Part shown: piece by piece, positions 55,301 to 63,769 of the stretch
Position numbering within the stretch: position 1 is the first letter of the stretch
Layout of the letters: the number at the start of each line of letters is the position of its first letter
DNA from: Flaviramulus_B aquimarinus
GTDB lineage: Bacteria; Bacteroidota; Bacteroidia; Flavobacteriales; Flavobacteriaceae
Assembly (NCBI RefSeq): GCF_039543205.1
Contig: NZ_BAABJH010000001.1
Span: forward strand, 1 to 64,000
Direction: 5' to 3'
DNA: 64,000 nucleotides
The notes under the pieces: generated by a model
The model's database searches: none
What the model was told of the DNA's origin: nothing
Seen by the model: only the letters and a program-made list of their open reading frames with translations
Translations under genes and position numbers: made by a program

Positions 55301-56537
55301 GACTTGTAATTGCATGGGCTTCAGATTCATCTAAAATAGACGTATTAATATCAAAAACAACCTTGGTATGTCCTGTAGCATTAAAATCATAAACATGGCA
55401 ACGTAATTTATGTGCTGGGTCGCTATGATTAGGGTGAATCCATTCTGCTTTTGTAGTTAAGCCGTCAAAATCTGAAAAACTGGCGTTTATATAATTAAAA
55501 ATAGTATTAAAACTACGGCTTACTTTTGCTGATGAAGTTCCGGTAATAGCATGTTTTAAATATTCGTTTGTTTCTCGTTTTATTTGCTGTAACAGCGAAA
55601 AAAAGGTATCATCTTCTGTTAACTCAACAGTAAGCGGAAAAATTTCAATGAATAATCCTGGTGTGCTTTTTAACGTTTTTGTTGTACGATTATTAATTGG
55701 TGCACCTATGGCCAATTTTTTTTGTCCGCTTATTCTATATAAATATGTGAAAAGAAGTGTTGAAAAAATATTGAATAATGTTAAATCCTTTGTCCAAACC
55801 TTAATATCACTTTGTTCGGCCAAAGCATTAATTTTTTCGGATTGCTCTAAACTTAAATCTAATACAACACGATGTGACTTTGAAGTCGTTTGTTGCGTTT
55901 TCTTTTCTCCATAAAGCATTGGAGTTTCACTAAAAGTTTCTACCTTTTTTTCCCAATAAGCTTTATTGGCTTTATTACTGTTTTGCTGATTAGCTTCATA
56001 CTGAACATAATCTGAATACTTAAATTTTGAGTTGTCTGTAGATTCATTGCCCTTTTTAATTTGCGCATACAGTTCTGACAGTCTATTAAAAAACAAAACA
56101 GAACTTGAAGCGTCTGTTATTAAATGATGTACATTAAAAAACCATATGTATTCTTGATCTGAAGTATTTAATAAAACACTATCAAACAATGGTTTAGACA
56201 TATCAAACAATCTTTCGCTTCTATCTTGTAACCAATCGTTTATTAAAATGTCAGTTAGATCGGTTTTAAAATTTATAGCTTCAAATGAATAGTTATAGTC
56301 TTTTAAAACTTTTTGATATGGAATACTATCTACATCAAAAAATACCGTACGCAAAACGTCAGTTGTATTTATCAATTCTTGAAAAGCTTGCTTAAATGTA
56401 ACAGCATCTAAATTGCCGTTAATATAAAAGGCATAGGGCACATTATAAATGGGCACACTTGGGTTAAGTTTTTGACCTAACCACATTGAGGTTTGGCTTG
56501 TTGTTAAGGGCATCATATTAATGGCATTTTTATTCAT
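52392..56537 (-). CDS. NRPS with PP-loop-ATPase-interrupted adenylation domain (C-A[PP-loop]-T), Asn-type
   Basis: 1381 residues. Condensation domain 1-435 with HHLITD (137-142). Adenylation domain from about 455: A3 SGSTGDPKG, A4 FDLT (650-653), A5 NEYGPTEA (743-750), A7 YHTGDLA, A8 RVDEQVKLRGYRIEL (851-865). Then about 340 inserted residues (about 891-1230): a zinc-ribbon-like pair CTEC (901-904) and CHLC (921-924), a PP-loop SGGKDS (965-970) and C1036NGC1039. A resumed A-sub domain (LPAYMMP, A10 NGKVDKKTL) and a carrier domain (GGHS, Ser1335) follow. The specificity residues read D L T K I G E V G, the asparagine code with one conservative change. No TE is present. Starts 11 bp after the free carrier protein. 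Product unknown; see findings. Confidence 0.93.
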   Translation of the reverse strand: MNKNAINMMPLTTSQTSMWLGQKLNPSVPIYNVPYAFYINGNLDAVTFKQAFQELINTTDVLRTVFFDVDSIPYQKVLKDYNYSFEAINFKTDLTDILINDWLQDRSERLFDMSKPLFDSVLLNTSDQEYIWFFNVHHLITDASSSVLFFNRLSELYAQIKKGNESTDNSKFKYSDYVQYEANQQNSNKANKAYWEKKVETFSETPMLYGEKKTQQTTSKSHRVVLDLSLEQSEKINALAEQSDIKVWTKDLTLFNIFSTLLFTYLYRISGQKKLAIGAPINNRTTKTLKSTPGLFIEIFPLTVELTEDDTFFSLLQQIKRETNEYLKHAITGTSSAKVSRSFNTIFNYINASFSDFDGLTTKAEWIHPNHSDPAHKLRCHVYDFNATGHTKVVFDINTSILDESEAHAITSHFSNILDAFLSNINALIEAPSLLSEQESSLFLQSELEFNKPYVSILEHFETLAANIPNAIAFQCKNETLTYKGLNKKANQLANYLIKNGMTSNQKVALYNYRSTAYMIGVLAVIKAGGTFIPIASDQPRERVRFIVSNSDCSLILTEGDLKKNLENTNIQVIDLSDFNSLIANESVSNLNKVLKASALAYVLYTSGSTGDPKGVLISHSALSNYLFWAKDHYGIDSKSVFPLFTSIGFDLTITSTFLPLLSGGKLIVYKENTFGPDTSLLQLLGDNLVNVIKLTPSHLTFLKDRNLANSNIHTMIVGGEDFKVNLGKSIKSSFRNHLKIFNEYGPTEATVGCIVSKFDVDKHSDASIPIGYPIKNMHAYILDSHMNMVPKGVVGELYLSGHSLANGYLKLEDLTNSKFIDNPFVDGLKMYHTGDLARINKTGEFEYLGRVDEQVKLRGYRIELTDIESNLLDFEGIDDCAVVLVENNKVIVPEEEVINCTECGLPSNYPQTDFDDYGVCHLCNAFKGYKEKAQKYFKTEEELKTILTTNKIENTSYDCLSLLSGGKDSTYILAQLVGMGLKVLAFTLDNGYISEQAKDNVNRIVEKLGVDHIYGQTEHMNAIFIDSLNRHQNVCNGCFKTIYTLSTKIAMEKEIPFIVTGLSRGQFFETRLTEELFWDENLDVTKIDDTILEVRKLYHREEDAVRDLLEVSIFEDDDVFDKVQFVDFYRYSDVSLEHMISYLEDKVGWVRPTDTGRSTNCLINQVGIYVHKKEKGYSNYSFPYSWDVRLGHKTRDESLEEINEYIDEVEVKRIMEEIGYEESNTFGNDEKLVAYYTGDSSISSKALKKHLASKLPAYMMPSNFKFLEDMPLTKNGKVDKKTLKKINTEQLELETSYVAPRNEIDELIEGVWKDVLRLSKIGIHDNFIALGGHSLAAIRVTSRLNEALGMDIPLNKVFNLPTIEAYSNYLEKIMVELLGE
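52845..53867 (-). other. PP-loop ATPase (WbpG/N-acetyl-sugar-amidotransferase-like) insertion in the adenylation domain
   Basis: This segment encodes residues about 891-1231 of the NRPS. The order C-x2-C...GVCHLC, SYDCLSLLSGGKDSTYILAQL, then a Cys-x2-Cys segment matches stand-alone WbpG-type amidotransferases of the adenine-nucleotide alpha-hydrolase superfamily, which activate a carbonyl with ATP. The strand CAVVLVENNK before it and KLVAYYTG after it are the two ends of one normal A-sub sheet, so this is a nested insertion and not a terminal fusion. Confidence 0.85.
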
Positions 56538-56548
56538 AAGTAAAAAAA

Positions 56549-56791
56549 CTAAACCGTTTTGTTTGAAACGTATTTACTTATGGCTTCAATCGTCATAAAA
56601 TTATCTACAGTCATGTCTTCAAAAGGCACTTCTGTTTTGAGTTTCTTTTCAACAAAACTGATGATTCTCATCATTCCCATAGAATCAACTAAACCAGTAC
56701 TAAATAAATCGTCTTGGAAGCCTAATTCTAATTGATTATCCTCTATGATTTCATTTTTAATAAACTCTAATAAAGGTCCATTTATATCCAT
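56549..56791 (-). CDS. Stand-alone acyl/peptidyl carrier protein
   Basis: 80 residues. The phosphopantetheine attachment site is Ser37 in LVDSMGM, with the acidic helix II that follows (MRIISFVEKKLKTEV). The family is a four-helix carrier. It lies 11 bp before the C-domain-initiated NRPS on the same strand and probably supplies the starter acyl or aminoacyl group. No dedicated loading enzyme is visible in the window. Confidence 0.9.
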   Translation of the reverse strand: MDINGPLLEFIKNEIIEDNQLELGFQDDLFSTGLVDSMGMMRIISFVEKKLKTEVPFEDMTVDNFMTIEAISKYVSNKTV

Positions 56792-57080
56792 AACAATGTC
56801 TATAGAAAAATTTCTAAATATTTAATAATTATGTTTTAGGAAAGATTTTAAATGACTGGGAGTTTTTTGATGTTAATCAATAAAAATTAGTCATTAATAT
56901 AAACCATAGCAATTTTTTATATTAAGCTCTATACCTAAAAAAGTAAAGATATACGTTTATTACAAAGAATTAAAACCCATTTTTAGTTATTCAACAGTTA
57001 ATTTGTTGTATTTATCGAAAAAAACACTATATAAATTTATCAATTCTTTAATATTTACGATATTGAAACAAAAAATCGAT
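56792..57080. other. Divergent intergenic region of the NRPS locus
   Basis: AT-rich, 289 bp, between the carrier-protein gene and the plus-strand operon. It presumably holds both divergent promoters. I see no perfect TAnnTTTG box on either strand, only near matches, and no ORF or RNA gene. Confidence 0.5.
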
Positions 57081-57115
57081 AAAACACATCTTTTTCCGAA
57101 GATGTGTTTTTAATA
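57081..57115 (+). terminator. Terminator-like hairpin in the leader of the plus-strand NRPS operon
   Basis: A perfect 12-bp stem AAAACACATCTT / AAGATGTGTTTT (57081-57092 with 57099-57110), 6-nt loop, then T-rich. No plus-strand gene lies upstream for over 7 kb, so it may be an attenuator. It overlaps an in-frame ATG at 57104 but not the preferred start at 57125. Confidence 0.7.
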
Positions 57116-57124
57116 CCTATCCTT

Positions 57125-58378
57125 ATGAAAAGAAGATTACTAAGTTTCCTATTGTTTACTTTTTTATTATTTCCTATTTGCAATGCTTTTGCTCACCATC
57201 CCGACAATAGTCTATTGTATTTAAGGGTTTATGAAAATGCCAATATTGAGGGCGATTTTCATATTAATGTTAATGAGCTAAATGATGTTTTAGGTTTTAA
57301 TTTAAGTCAACATACCTCTATTGAAGAAATTACCCCACATTTAAACAAAATAAAAGCATACCTTTTAAAAAACACCTCGTTTTCTTATCAAAATAAAGCT
57401 TACAGCATAGTATTTACAGACGAAATAGATTTTTTATGGGTGACCTATGGTGATTTTATTATACTAGATTTTTATCTAGAAAACACAGAAATGACCCCTG
57501 ATGAGTTAGATGTTACCTATAAGGTTTTTATTGAAGAAGAACCGCATCATATGAACTTATTAGGTATAGCTTATAATTGGAAAGCTGGACTAATTAATAA
57601 TGAGAAAAATATTGCGCTTAATTTTAGCAATAATGACTGGAACAAAACACTTTCATTAAAAGAGGGCTCAATTTGGACAGGTTTTAATGCCATGATAAAG
57701 CAAGGTATTTGGCATATCTGGATTGGAATAGATCATATTCTTTTTATAATAGCTTTAATATTACCAGCAGTAGTAAGAAGACGAATTAACATTACTGAAG
57801 GGGCTCAATCTAGTAGCAAATTTAACATTTGGAGTTGGGAACCGGTAGACAAATTCAAACCTGCATTCCTATATATTGTAAAAATAATTACCTTTTTTAC
57901 CATAGCGCATACCATTACACTTAGTTTAGCCTCTTTGCAAATTATAGAATTACCCTCTCAATTTGTGGAATCTATTATTGCATTTTCAATTGGCTTAGCC
58001 GCATACCACAATATAAAACCTATTTTTAAAGGTAGAGATTGGGTTATAGCATTTGTATTTGGACTCTTCCATGGATTTGGATTTGCAAGCGTTTTAGGCG
58101 AGTTAGGCTTTAATGGAGAGCATCTTACACTATCGCTATTAGGGTTTAATATTGGTGTCGAAATTGGACAATTAGCCATAATTGCTGCTATATTTCCTTT
58201 ACTGTTCTTAATAAGAAAACTCAAGTTATACCCTAAATTTTTAGTGTATCTGTCTGTATTATTAATTATTATATCACTTTATTGGTTAATTGAACGTGCT
58301 TTTGATATAGATCTCCCTCTTGATGATTATATTAGAAAATACGGCTTTGAGTTTGCTGTTTGGTTAGGTTTACGATAA
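57125..58378 (+). CDS. HupE/UreJ family membrane protein, with exported N-terminal domain
   Basis: 417 residues from the ATG at 57125, which gives a normal signal peptide (MKRRLLSFLLFTFLLFPICNAFA). The ATG at 57104 would lie in a terminator-like stem and add seven residues, so it is less likely. After an extracytoplasmic beta domain (HHPDNSLLYL..., to about 190) comes the HupE/UreJ-2 domain with about seven membrane segments and His motifs IWHIWIGIDHILFIIALILP, IAHTITLSLA and FGLFHGFGFA. Relatives are thought to handle nickel or cobalt; for this subfamily the role is uncertain. It begins the operon with the second NRPS (14-bp gap). Confidence 0.88.
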   Translation: MKRRLLSFLLFTFLLFPICNAFAHHPDNSLLYLRVYENANIEGDFHINVNELNDVLGFNLSQHTSIEEITPHLNKIKAYLLKNTSFSYQNKAYSIVFTDEIDFLWVTYGDFIILDFYLENTEMTPDELDVTYKVFIEEEPHHMNLLGIAYNWKAGLINNEKNIALNFSNNDWNKTLSLKEGSIWTGFNAMIKQGIWHIWIGIDHILFIIALILPAVVRRRINITEGAQSSSKFNIWSWEPVDKFKPAFLYIVKIITFFTIAHTITLSLASLQIIELPSQFVESIIAFSIGLAAYHNIKPIFKGRDWVIAFVFGLFHGFGFASVLGELGFNGEHLTLSLLGFNIGVEIGQLAIIAAIFPLLFLIRKLKLYPKFLVYLSVLLIIISLYWLIERAFDIDLPLDDYIRKYGFEFAVWLGLR

Positions 58379-58392
58379 TTATTTAATGATTT

Positions 58393-61300
58393 ATGGAAAA
58401 AGAAACTAACACAAAATCATTACTTGATAGGTGGAAAAGCAGGGATGCAAATAAAACAGTGATGCCCGCTATAGCAAAAGCTCCTGAAGGCATATGTATT
58501 CCTTTATCTCCTGGCCAAGAAAGACTATGGTTTTTACAACAAATGTATCCTGGAAATCCTTTTTATAATTATTCGGAAATCTATACATTCAATGGAAAAT
58601 TAAACCAAGATATTCTTATTGAAAGTTTAAAAAGAGTATATAGTGACCACGATATACTTAGAACAACTTATCATTTGGAAGAAAACGAAGTGTTTCAAAA
58701 AGTTGATGAAAATGCCACTATAAGTATAGCGACTTATGATTTAAGTGCTTTGCCTAATGCTGAAAGAGAAATTGAAAGAAAAAAAATAATGGAAGCTGAT
58801 GCTACCAAATCTTTTGATTTATCAATAAGCCCATTAGTAATAGCTACTTTAATTAAAATCGATTCTGAAAAACACATATTACAAATTACTTTGCACCATA
58901 TAGCTACAGACAAATGGTCCATGAGGCTTTTTCGAGAGCATTTAGCTAGCTATTATAGGGCATTGAGCAATAATAAAGCCTCTATCCCTTCAAAACGGAC
59001 AGAAATACAATACGCTGATTACGCTTATTGGCTTAAATCAAAGAAAGTCAATGTCAACTATCTTAATTATTGGAAGAAAAAATTATCTGGAGAAATACCA
59101 AATTTAAATTTACCTACCAATTATACAAGACCTGTAAAGCCCTCATTTAAAGGTGCAGCATCTTATACACAAATTTTTGATAGTGAACTATCTGCTAAAC
59201 TTTTATCATTATCAAAGCAATTGGGCACCACGCCTTATGTACTCATGCTTTCTGTATATTATGTTTTTTTACACAGGTATAGTGGTCAAACTGACATTTT
59301 AATAGGTTCGCCTGTAACAAATAGAGACCAAAAAGCCTTAGAAAGCCTTATCGGTTTTTTTAATGACACTATAATTTTAAGAACAAATGTAGAGTCAACC
59401 ATGTCTTTTTCAAATTTGGTAAAAGAAGTTAGAAAAAATACACTTGAGGCTTTTGCAAACAAAGATGTCCCTTTTAATGTACTAGTCAATGAACTCAAAA
59501 TAGAACGATCATTATCTATAAATCCGTTCTTTCAAACCATGTTTTTATATCATTCGGTGCCTGAAAATCCTTTTTTTGATGAAAATGTTAGCTTAACACA
59601 TACTTGGGTAGATGCAAAAGTGTCAAAATTTGATCTTACTATTTACATTTCTGAAGAAGATGGTATATTATCCTCTACCTTCGAATATGCTTCAGACTTA
59701 TTTCAAGAATCTACGATAAATCGCTTTCAAAATTATTTTAAATCGCTGATAGAAGGTGTTGTATTAAATCCAAATCAAAGCATTTCAGAAATTCCAATGC
59801 TTACTGATAACGAAAAACAATTTTTATTAAATCAGGAAAAAACGATTTCTACTAATTTTATAGAATTTACTGGAATTCATAATATCATTGAGAGTATTGC
59901 TAAAAAACACCCCGACAGATTAGCTTTAACATTTGGTGAAAATTCTATTTCTTATAAAGAATTAAACGAAAAAGCAAATCATTTAGCCCAAGAACTATTA
60001 GGTAATGCTACAAAGAACAACGCTATAGTAGGCTTGTGTATTGAACGTTCTTTAGATATGATAATCGGATTGTTAGGCATTTTAAAAGCAGGTTGTGCAT
60101 ACTTACCCATAGATCCTAATTATCCATTTCAGCGCATTAATTTTATGCTAAAAGATGCAAAAGTAGATAACATTGTAACCCAAACATCGCTTTTAAGTCT
60201 TTTTAATGAATTTGAAACAAATACAGTTTTAATCGATACCATTAATTCTAAAAACACTTTTAATACAACTACATTACCCATTGTAAAAGAAACAGATTTA
60301 GCCTATGTTATATATACTTCTGGAAGCACTGGCCAACCAAAAGGCGTTCCTATTACACATAAAAACATTATAAATTCGACCGATGGTAGATTAGATTTTT
60401 ATGACGAGAACCCATCTGCGTTTTTACTCATGTCCTCCATTTCCTTTGACAGTTCTAAAGCCGGGATTTTTTGGACACTATGTACAGGCGGAAATTTAAT
60501 CATTACGGAAAAGCGTGTTGAACAAGATATTGAGCAAATCGCTAATATTATAGAGAAACATAAAATAAGCCATACGCTTATGCTTCCATCTTTATACCAT
60601 GTTATACTTGAAAATATTGAAACCGCAAAGTTAAAAAGCTTAACAACAGTTATCGTTGCTGGAGAAGCCTGCTCAAAACCCCTATGCGAAACCCATTTAA
60701 AAAACATGCCAAATGTTTCTTTATACAATGAATATGGCCCAACCGAAGCATCGGTTTGGTGTATGGCCCATAAAATTGAAACACAAGATTTAGTAAAGGA
60801 ACAAATACCTATAGGAAAACCTGTAGCTAATGCAAAAATATATTTGTTAAATAGCAATAAAAATATTGTCCCTATTGGGGTTTTAGGAGAAATTTACGTG
60901 GGAGGACAAGGACTTTCTAAAGGCTATTTAAATAGATTAGATTTAACCAATACTGTTTTTATAGAAAACCCTTTTAATACCAATGAAAAACTATATAAAA
61001 CAGGCGATTTAGGAAAATACAGAAATGATGGATCTATTGAATTTTCAGGAAGACTAGACCAACAAATAAAAATTAGAGGGTTTCGAGTTGAGTTAGACGA
61101 GATTGAAAATAATATTAACAATAATATTTTGGTGAAACAAGCTATTGTCTTAGTTAAAAAAGATAACAGGAAAACTAAAAGACTCATTGCTTATATAAAG
61201 CCTAATGATTTGTTTGATGAAAAAGAGTTAAAACAAAATCTAAAACAAGAGTTGCCAGATTATATGATTCCTAACCGTTTTATAATAATTGATAATTTCC

Positions 61301-62388
61301 CATTACTTCCTAATGGTAAAGTTGATAAAAAATCATTAGAAAAGATAGAACCCATTTCTAAACCCAATTTTAATAATGACATTAAAAAACCAATAAATGA
61401 CATTGAACAAAAATTACTCGAAATTTGGGAAAGCATTTTAAACATTAAATCATTAAGCACGACAGATAATTTCTTTGAAATTGGCGGCGACTCTATTTCA
61501 AGTATTCAATTTATAGCTAAAGCCAGAAAAGCAGGCATAATGATATCTCCTAATCAAATATTTGATTATCAAACCATAAAAGAGTTAGCTTCTTATATCT
61601 CTAAAAAAGAAAAGCAACAAGAAGATTGGGATTACCTAGTAGCCTTAAAAAAAGGAGGGACTAAAAAACCGCTTTTTTGCATTCATGCCGGGGGTGGTAA
61701 TGTCTATTTTTATAATAATTTAAAAAATCATATCGATGAAGATAGACCAATCTACGCATTACAAGCCTCTGGGGTTTATGGCAACCATCGTATGCACCAA
61801 AGTATAGAAGACATGGCCAAGGATTATTTTACAGCCATGCAATCCATCCAACCCGAAGGGCCTTATAATGTTTTGGTATATTGTTTTAGTGTAACAGTTG
61901 GTCATGAAATGATGATTCAACTAAACAAACTGAATCAAAAAATGAATCTTATTGTTATGGATACTATGGCTGATCCATGGAATTTAAATACGCCAAACCG
62001 TTTAAAAATAAGAGTTAAAGGTTTTTTTAAAAGAAGCTTAAACAATCCTGTTTCTACAGCAAAACACTTTATTTCTGGCAGAATGCTTAAAACGAGGCAG
62101 TTGTTTATTAAGTTGTTTGCATCATCACAAGAAAAAGGCTTAGTCGATTTAAACAAAAACCTCATTAAAATTAGCGAAAACTATAAATGGAAACCAAGCA
62201 CAGGCGATATTAAACTCATACTTACTGAGAAAGTAGAAAAAAGTTTAAACACTGAAGTTATAAAATCTTGGGAAGAAATGCTTTCAGGTAAAATAGAAGT
62301 AAAGGAAGTAAAGGGAGATCACATTTTGTTATTTGAAGAACCCAATATTAAATTCATCGCCAAAGAAATAAATAAATTTTTAATATAA
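58393..62388 (+). CDS. NRPS module with terminal thioesterase (C-A-T-TE)
   Basis: 1331 residues. Condensation domain 35-470 with HHIATD (168-173); adenylation domain about 490-985 with SGSTGQPKG (643-651), FDSS (685-688), NEYGPTEA (779-786) and A10 NGKVDKKSL; carrier domain with GGDS (Ser1034); thioesterase about 1092-1331. The A-domain specificity residues read D S A M I A E V W, a set I cannot assign to an amino acid. The TE has a Cys at the nucleophile position (Cys1164 in VYCFS), Asp1190 in VMDTMAD and His1310 in KGDH. It probably adds the second residue and releases the product by hydrolysis or cyclisation. 4 bp before the glycosyltransferase. Confidence 0.93.
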   Translation: MEKETNTKSLLDRWKSRDANKTVMPAIAKAPEGICIPLSPGQERLWFLQQMYPGNPFYNYSEIYTFNGKLNQDILIESLKRVYSDHDILRTTYHLEENEVFQKVDENATISIATYDLSALPNAEREIERKKIMEADATKSFDLSISPLVIATLIKIDSEKHILQITLHHIATDKWSMRLFREHLASYYRALSNNKASIPSKRTEIQYADYAYWLKSKKVNVNYLNYWKKKLSGEIPNLNLPTNYTRPVKPSFKGAASYTQIFDSELSAKLLSLSKQLGTTPYVLMLSVYYVFLHRYSGQTDILIGSPVTNRDQKALESLIGFFNDTIILRTNVESTMSFSNLVKEVRKNTLEAFANKDVPFNVLVNELKIERSLSINPFFQTMFLYHSVPENPFFDENVSLTHTWVDAKVSKFDLTIYISEEDGILSSTFEYASDLFQESTINRFQNYFKSLIEGVVLNPNQSISEIPMLTDNEKQFLLNQEKTISTNFIEFTGIHNIIESIAKKHPDRLALTFGENSISYKELNEKANHLAQELLGNATKNNAIVGLCIERSLDMIIGLLGILKAGCAYLPIDPNYPFQRINFMLKDAKVDNIVTQTSLLSLFNEFETNTVLIDTINSKNTFNTTTLPIVKETDLAYVIYTSGSTGQPKGVPITHKNIINSTDGRLDFYDENPSAFLLMSSISFDSSKAGIFWTLCTGGNLIITEKRVEQDIEQIANIIEKHKISHTLMLPSLYHVILENIETAKLKSLTTVIVAGEACSKPLCETHLKNMPNVSLYNEYGPTEASVWCMAHKIETQDLVKEQIPIGKPVANAKIYLLNSNKNIVPIGVLGEIYVGGQGLSKGYLNRLDLTNTVFIENPFNTNEKLYKTGDLGKYRNDGSIEFSGRLDQQIKIRGFRVELDEIENNINNNILVKQAIVLVKKDNRKTKRLIAYIKPNDLFDEKELKQNLKQELPDYMIPNRFIIIDNFPLLPNGKVDKKSLEKIEPISKPNFNNDIKKPINDIEQKLLEIWESILNIKSLSTTDNFFEIGGDSISSIQFIAKARKAGIMISPNQIFDYQTIKELASYISKKEKQQEDWDYLVALKKGGTKKPLFCIHAGGGNVYFYNNLKNHIDEDRPIYALQASGVYGNHRMHQSIEDMAKDYFTAMQSIQPEGPYNVLVYCFSVTVGHEMMIQLNKLNQKMNLIVMDTMADPWNLNTPNRLKIRVKGFFKRSLNNPVSTAKHFISGRMLKTRQLFIKLFASSQEKGLVDLNKNLIKISENYKWKPSTGDIKLILTEKVEKSLNTEVIKSWEEMLSGKIEVKEVKGDHILLFEEPNIKFIAKEINKFLI

Positions 62389-62392
62389 ATAA

Positions 62393-63736
62393 ATGGCTCA
62401 TATTGGATTAATAATCACAGGCTTAACAGGAAGATTAAATTCCAGTTTTCAAATGGCAACTAAATTGCAAAATGAAGGCCATACAATTACGTATTTATGT
62501 CCTAAGGATGTTAAAAAGAAAGTAGAAAGCTTAGGTTTTATTTATATTCAGTTACCTCCTATCAATTTAGAATATAAACATGATGATTTAGAGAAAATTC
62601 AATCTTCTTCATGGTTTTCTAGATGTAAATATCATTATAAAAACTACTTCAAACACTACAAAATAGGAAAAAAAATATTAAACTTAAATGAATATGAGAT
62701 TGCTCTAAAAAAATTAAATCCTGACCATTTCATAATTGATATGGAAATGCATGACCTTATATTTACTGCATATAAGCTTAAGATTCCTGTAACATTATTC
62801 ACGGCATGGTTTTCTAATAAAATGGGCTTAGGAATAAAACTTCCTCCTTTACGCACAGATATTATACCTGGAAAAAAATTAAAAGGGAGTTCAATAGGAA
62901 TTTTAATTAATTGGCTTTTCATTAAACTAAAAGTACAAGCGAGAATTTTTGTTAATAAATTAACTTTTAAGGATTACAGAAGACAAGTTTTAAAAAAATA
63001 TGCAAAAAACACCAATTTTCCAACCCGAACCCTAATTGCAAGTAACCTGCCTTACCTTTTTTGCTATACAAATTTACCTATTTTGTCATTTACATTATCC
63101 GAAATGGATTTCCCTCATAGATCAGCTAAAAACCATATATATGTCGGACCAATGATATACGAACAAAGAGATGCCAAATTTGATGCTAATTCTAACAAAA
63201 TTATAGACGAAATAATACAGCTAAAACAAAAAGCAGAAAAAAAACTAATTTACTTTTCAGCAGGTAGTATTCTAGTTCCTGAAGTTGATTTTATAAAAAA
63301 AGTAATGAAAGCTATAGAAAATAAAAAGGATTGGTTACTAATTGTTAGTTTAGGGAAAAAATTAACTATTGATACATTCCAATCTCAATCAAATTGCTTT
63401 TTTATTCCATGGGTACCTCAGTTAAAAGTTTTAAAACATACTGATTGTTGTATTACGCATGCAGGTATCAATACTATAAGCGAATGTATACATTATGCGG
63501 TACCTATGTTAGTTTATTCTGGGAATGAGGCAGACGAAAATGGAAACGCTGCCAGAATTGATTATCATAAATTGGGGGTTATGAGAAATAAACAGGACAC
63601 TCCAAAAGAAATAAATGAACAATTAGATAAAATTCTTAATAATCAATCGTTTAAAAATAATTTGAATATTTTTAATGGTATTTATAATAAATATCAACAA
63701 CGAAACCTCTCAGACTTTTTAAAAATCAAACTCTAA
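62393..63736 (+). CDS. Glycosyltransferase, UDP-glycosyltransferase (GT1/MGT) type
   Basis: 447 residues. GT-B fold: the N-terminal domain begins HIGLIITGLTGRLNSSFQMATKLQNEGHTITYL; the C-terminal donor site has PWVPQLKVLKHTDCCITHAGINTISECIHYAVPM (339-372) and the GNEADENGNAARI segment, the bacterial equivalent of the PSPG box. It starts 4 bp after the NRPS and should transfer a sugar to the peptide product or to a lipid. Acceptor and sugar are not visible. Confidence 0.88.
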   Translation: MAHIGLIITGLTGRLNSSFQMATKLQNEGHTITYLCPKDVKKKVESLGFIYIQLPPINLEYKHDDLEKIQSSSWFSRCKYHYKNYFKHYKIGKKILNLNEYEIALKKLNPDHFIIDMEMHDLIFTAYKLKIPVTLFTAWFSNKMGLGIKLPPLRTDIIPGKKLKGSSIGILINWLFIKLKVQARIFVNKLTFKDYRRQVLKKYAKNTNFPTRTLIASNLPYLFCYTNLPILSFTLSEMDFPHRSAKNHIYVGPMIYEQRDAKFDANSNKIIDEIIQLKQKAEKKLIYFSAGSILVPEVDFIKKVMKAIENKKDWLLIVSLGKKLTIDTFQSQSNCFFIPWVPQLKVLKHTDCCITHAGINTISECIHYAVPMLVYSGNEADENGNAARIDYHKLGVMRNKQDTPKEINEQLDKILNNQSFKNNLNIFNGIYNKYQQRNLSDFLKIKL

Positions 63737-63769
63737 TTTCAAAAAAAATCTTTAAATCATTTCAACCAG

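Noticed and set aside
57104..57124. Upstream ATG for the HupE/UreJ gene
   Set aside because: It lies in the right arm of a terminator-like hairpin, and the ATG at 57125 gives a normal signal peptide.
60399..60857. Minus-strand ORF of 152 codons inside the second NRPS
   Set aside because: It is antisense to conserved A-domain motifs and shows no family pattern.
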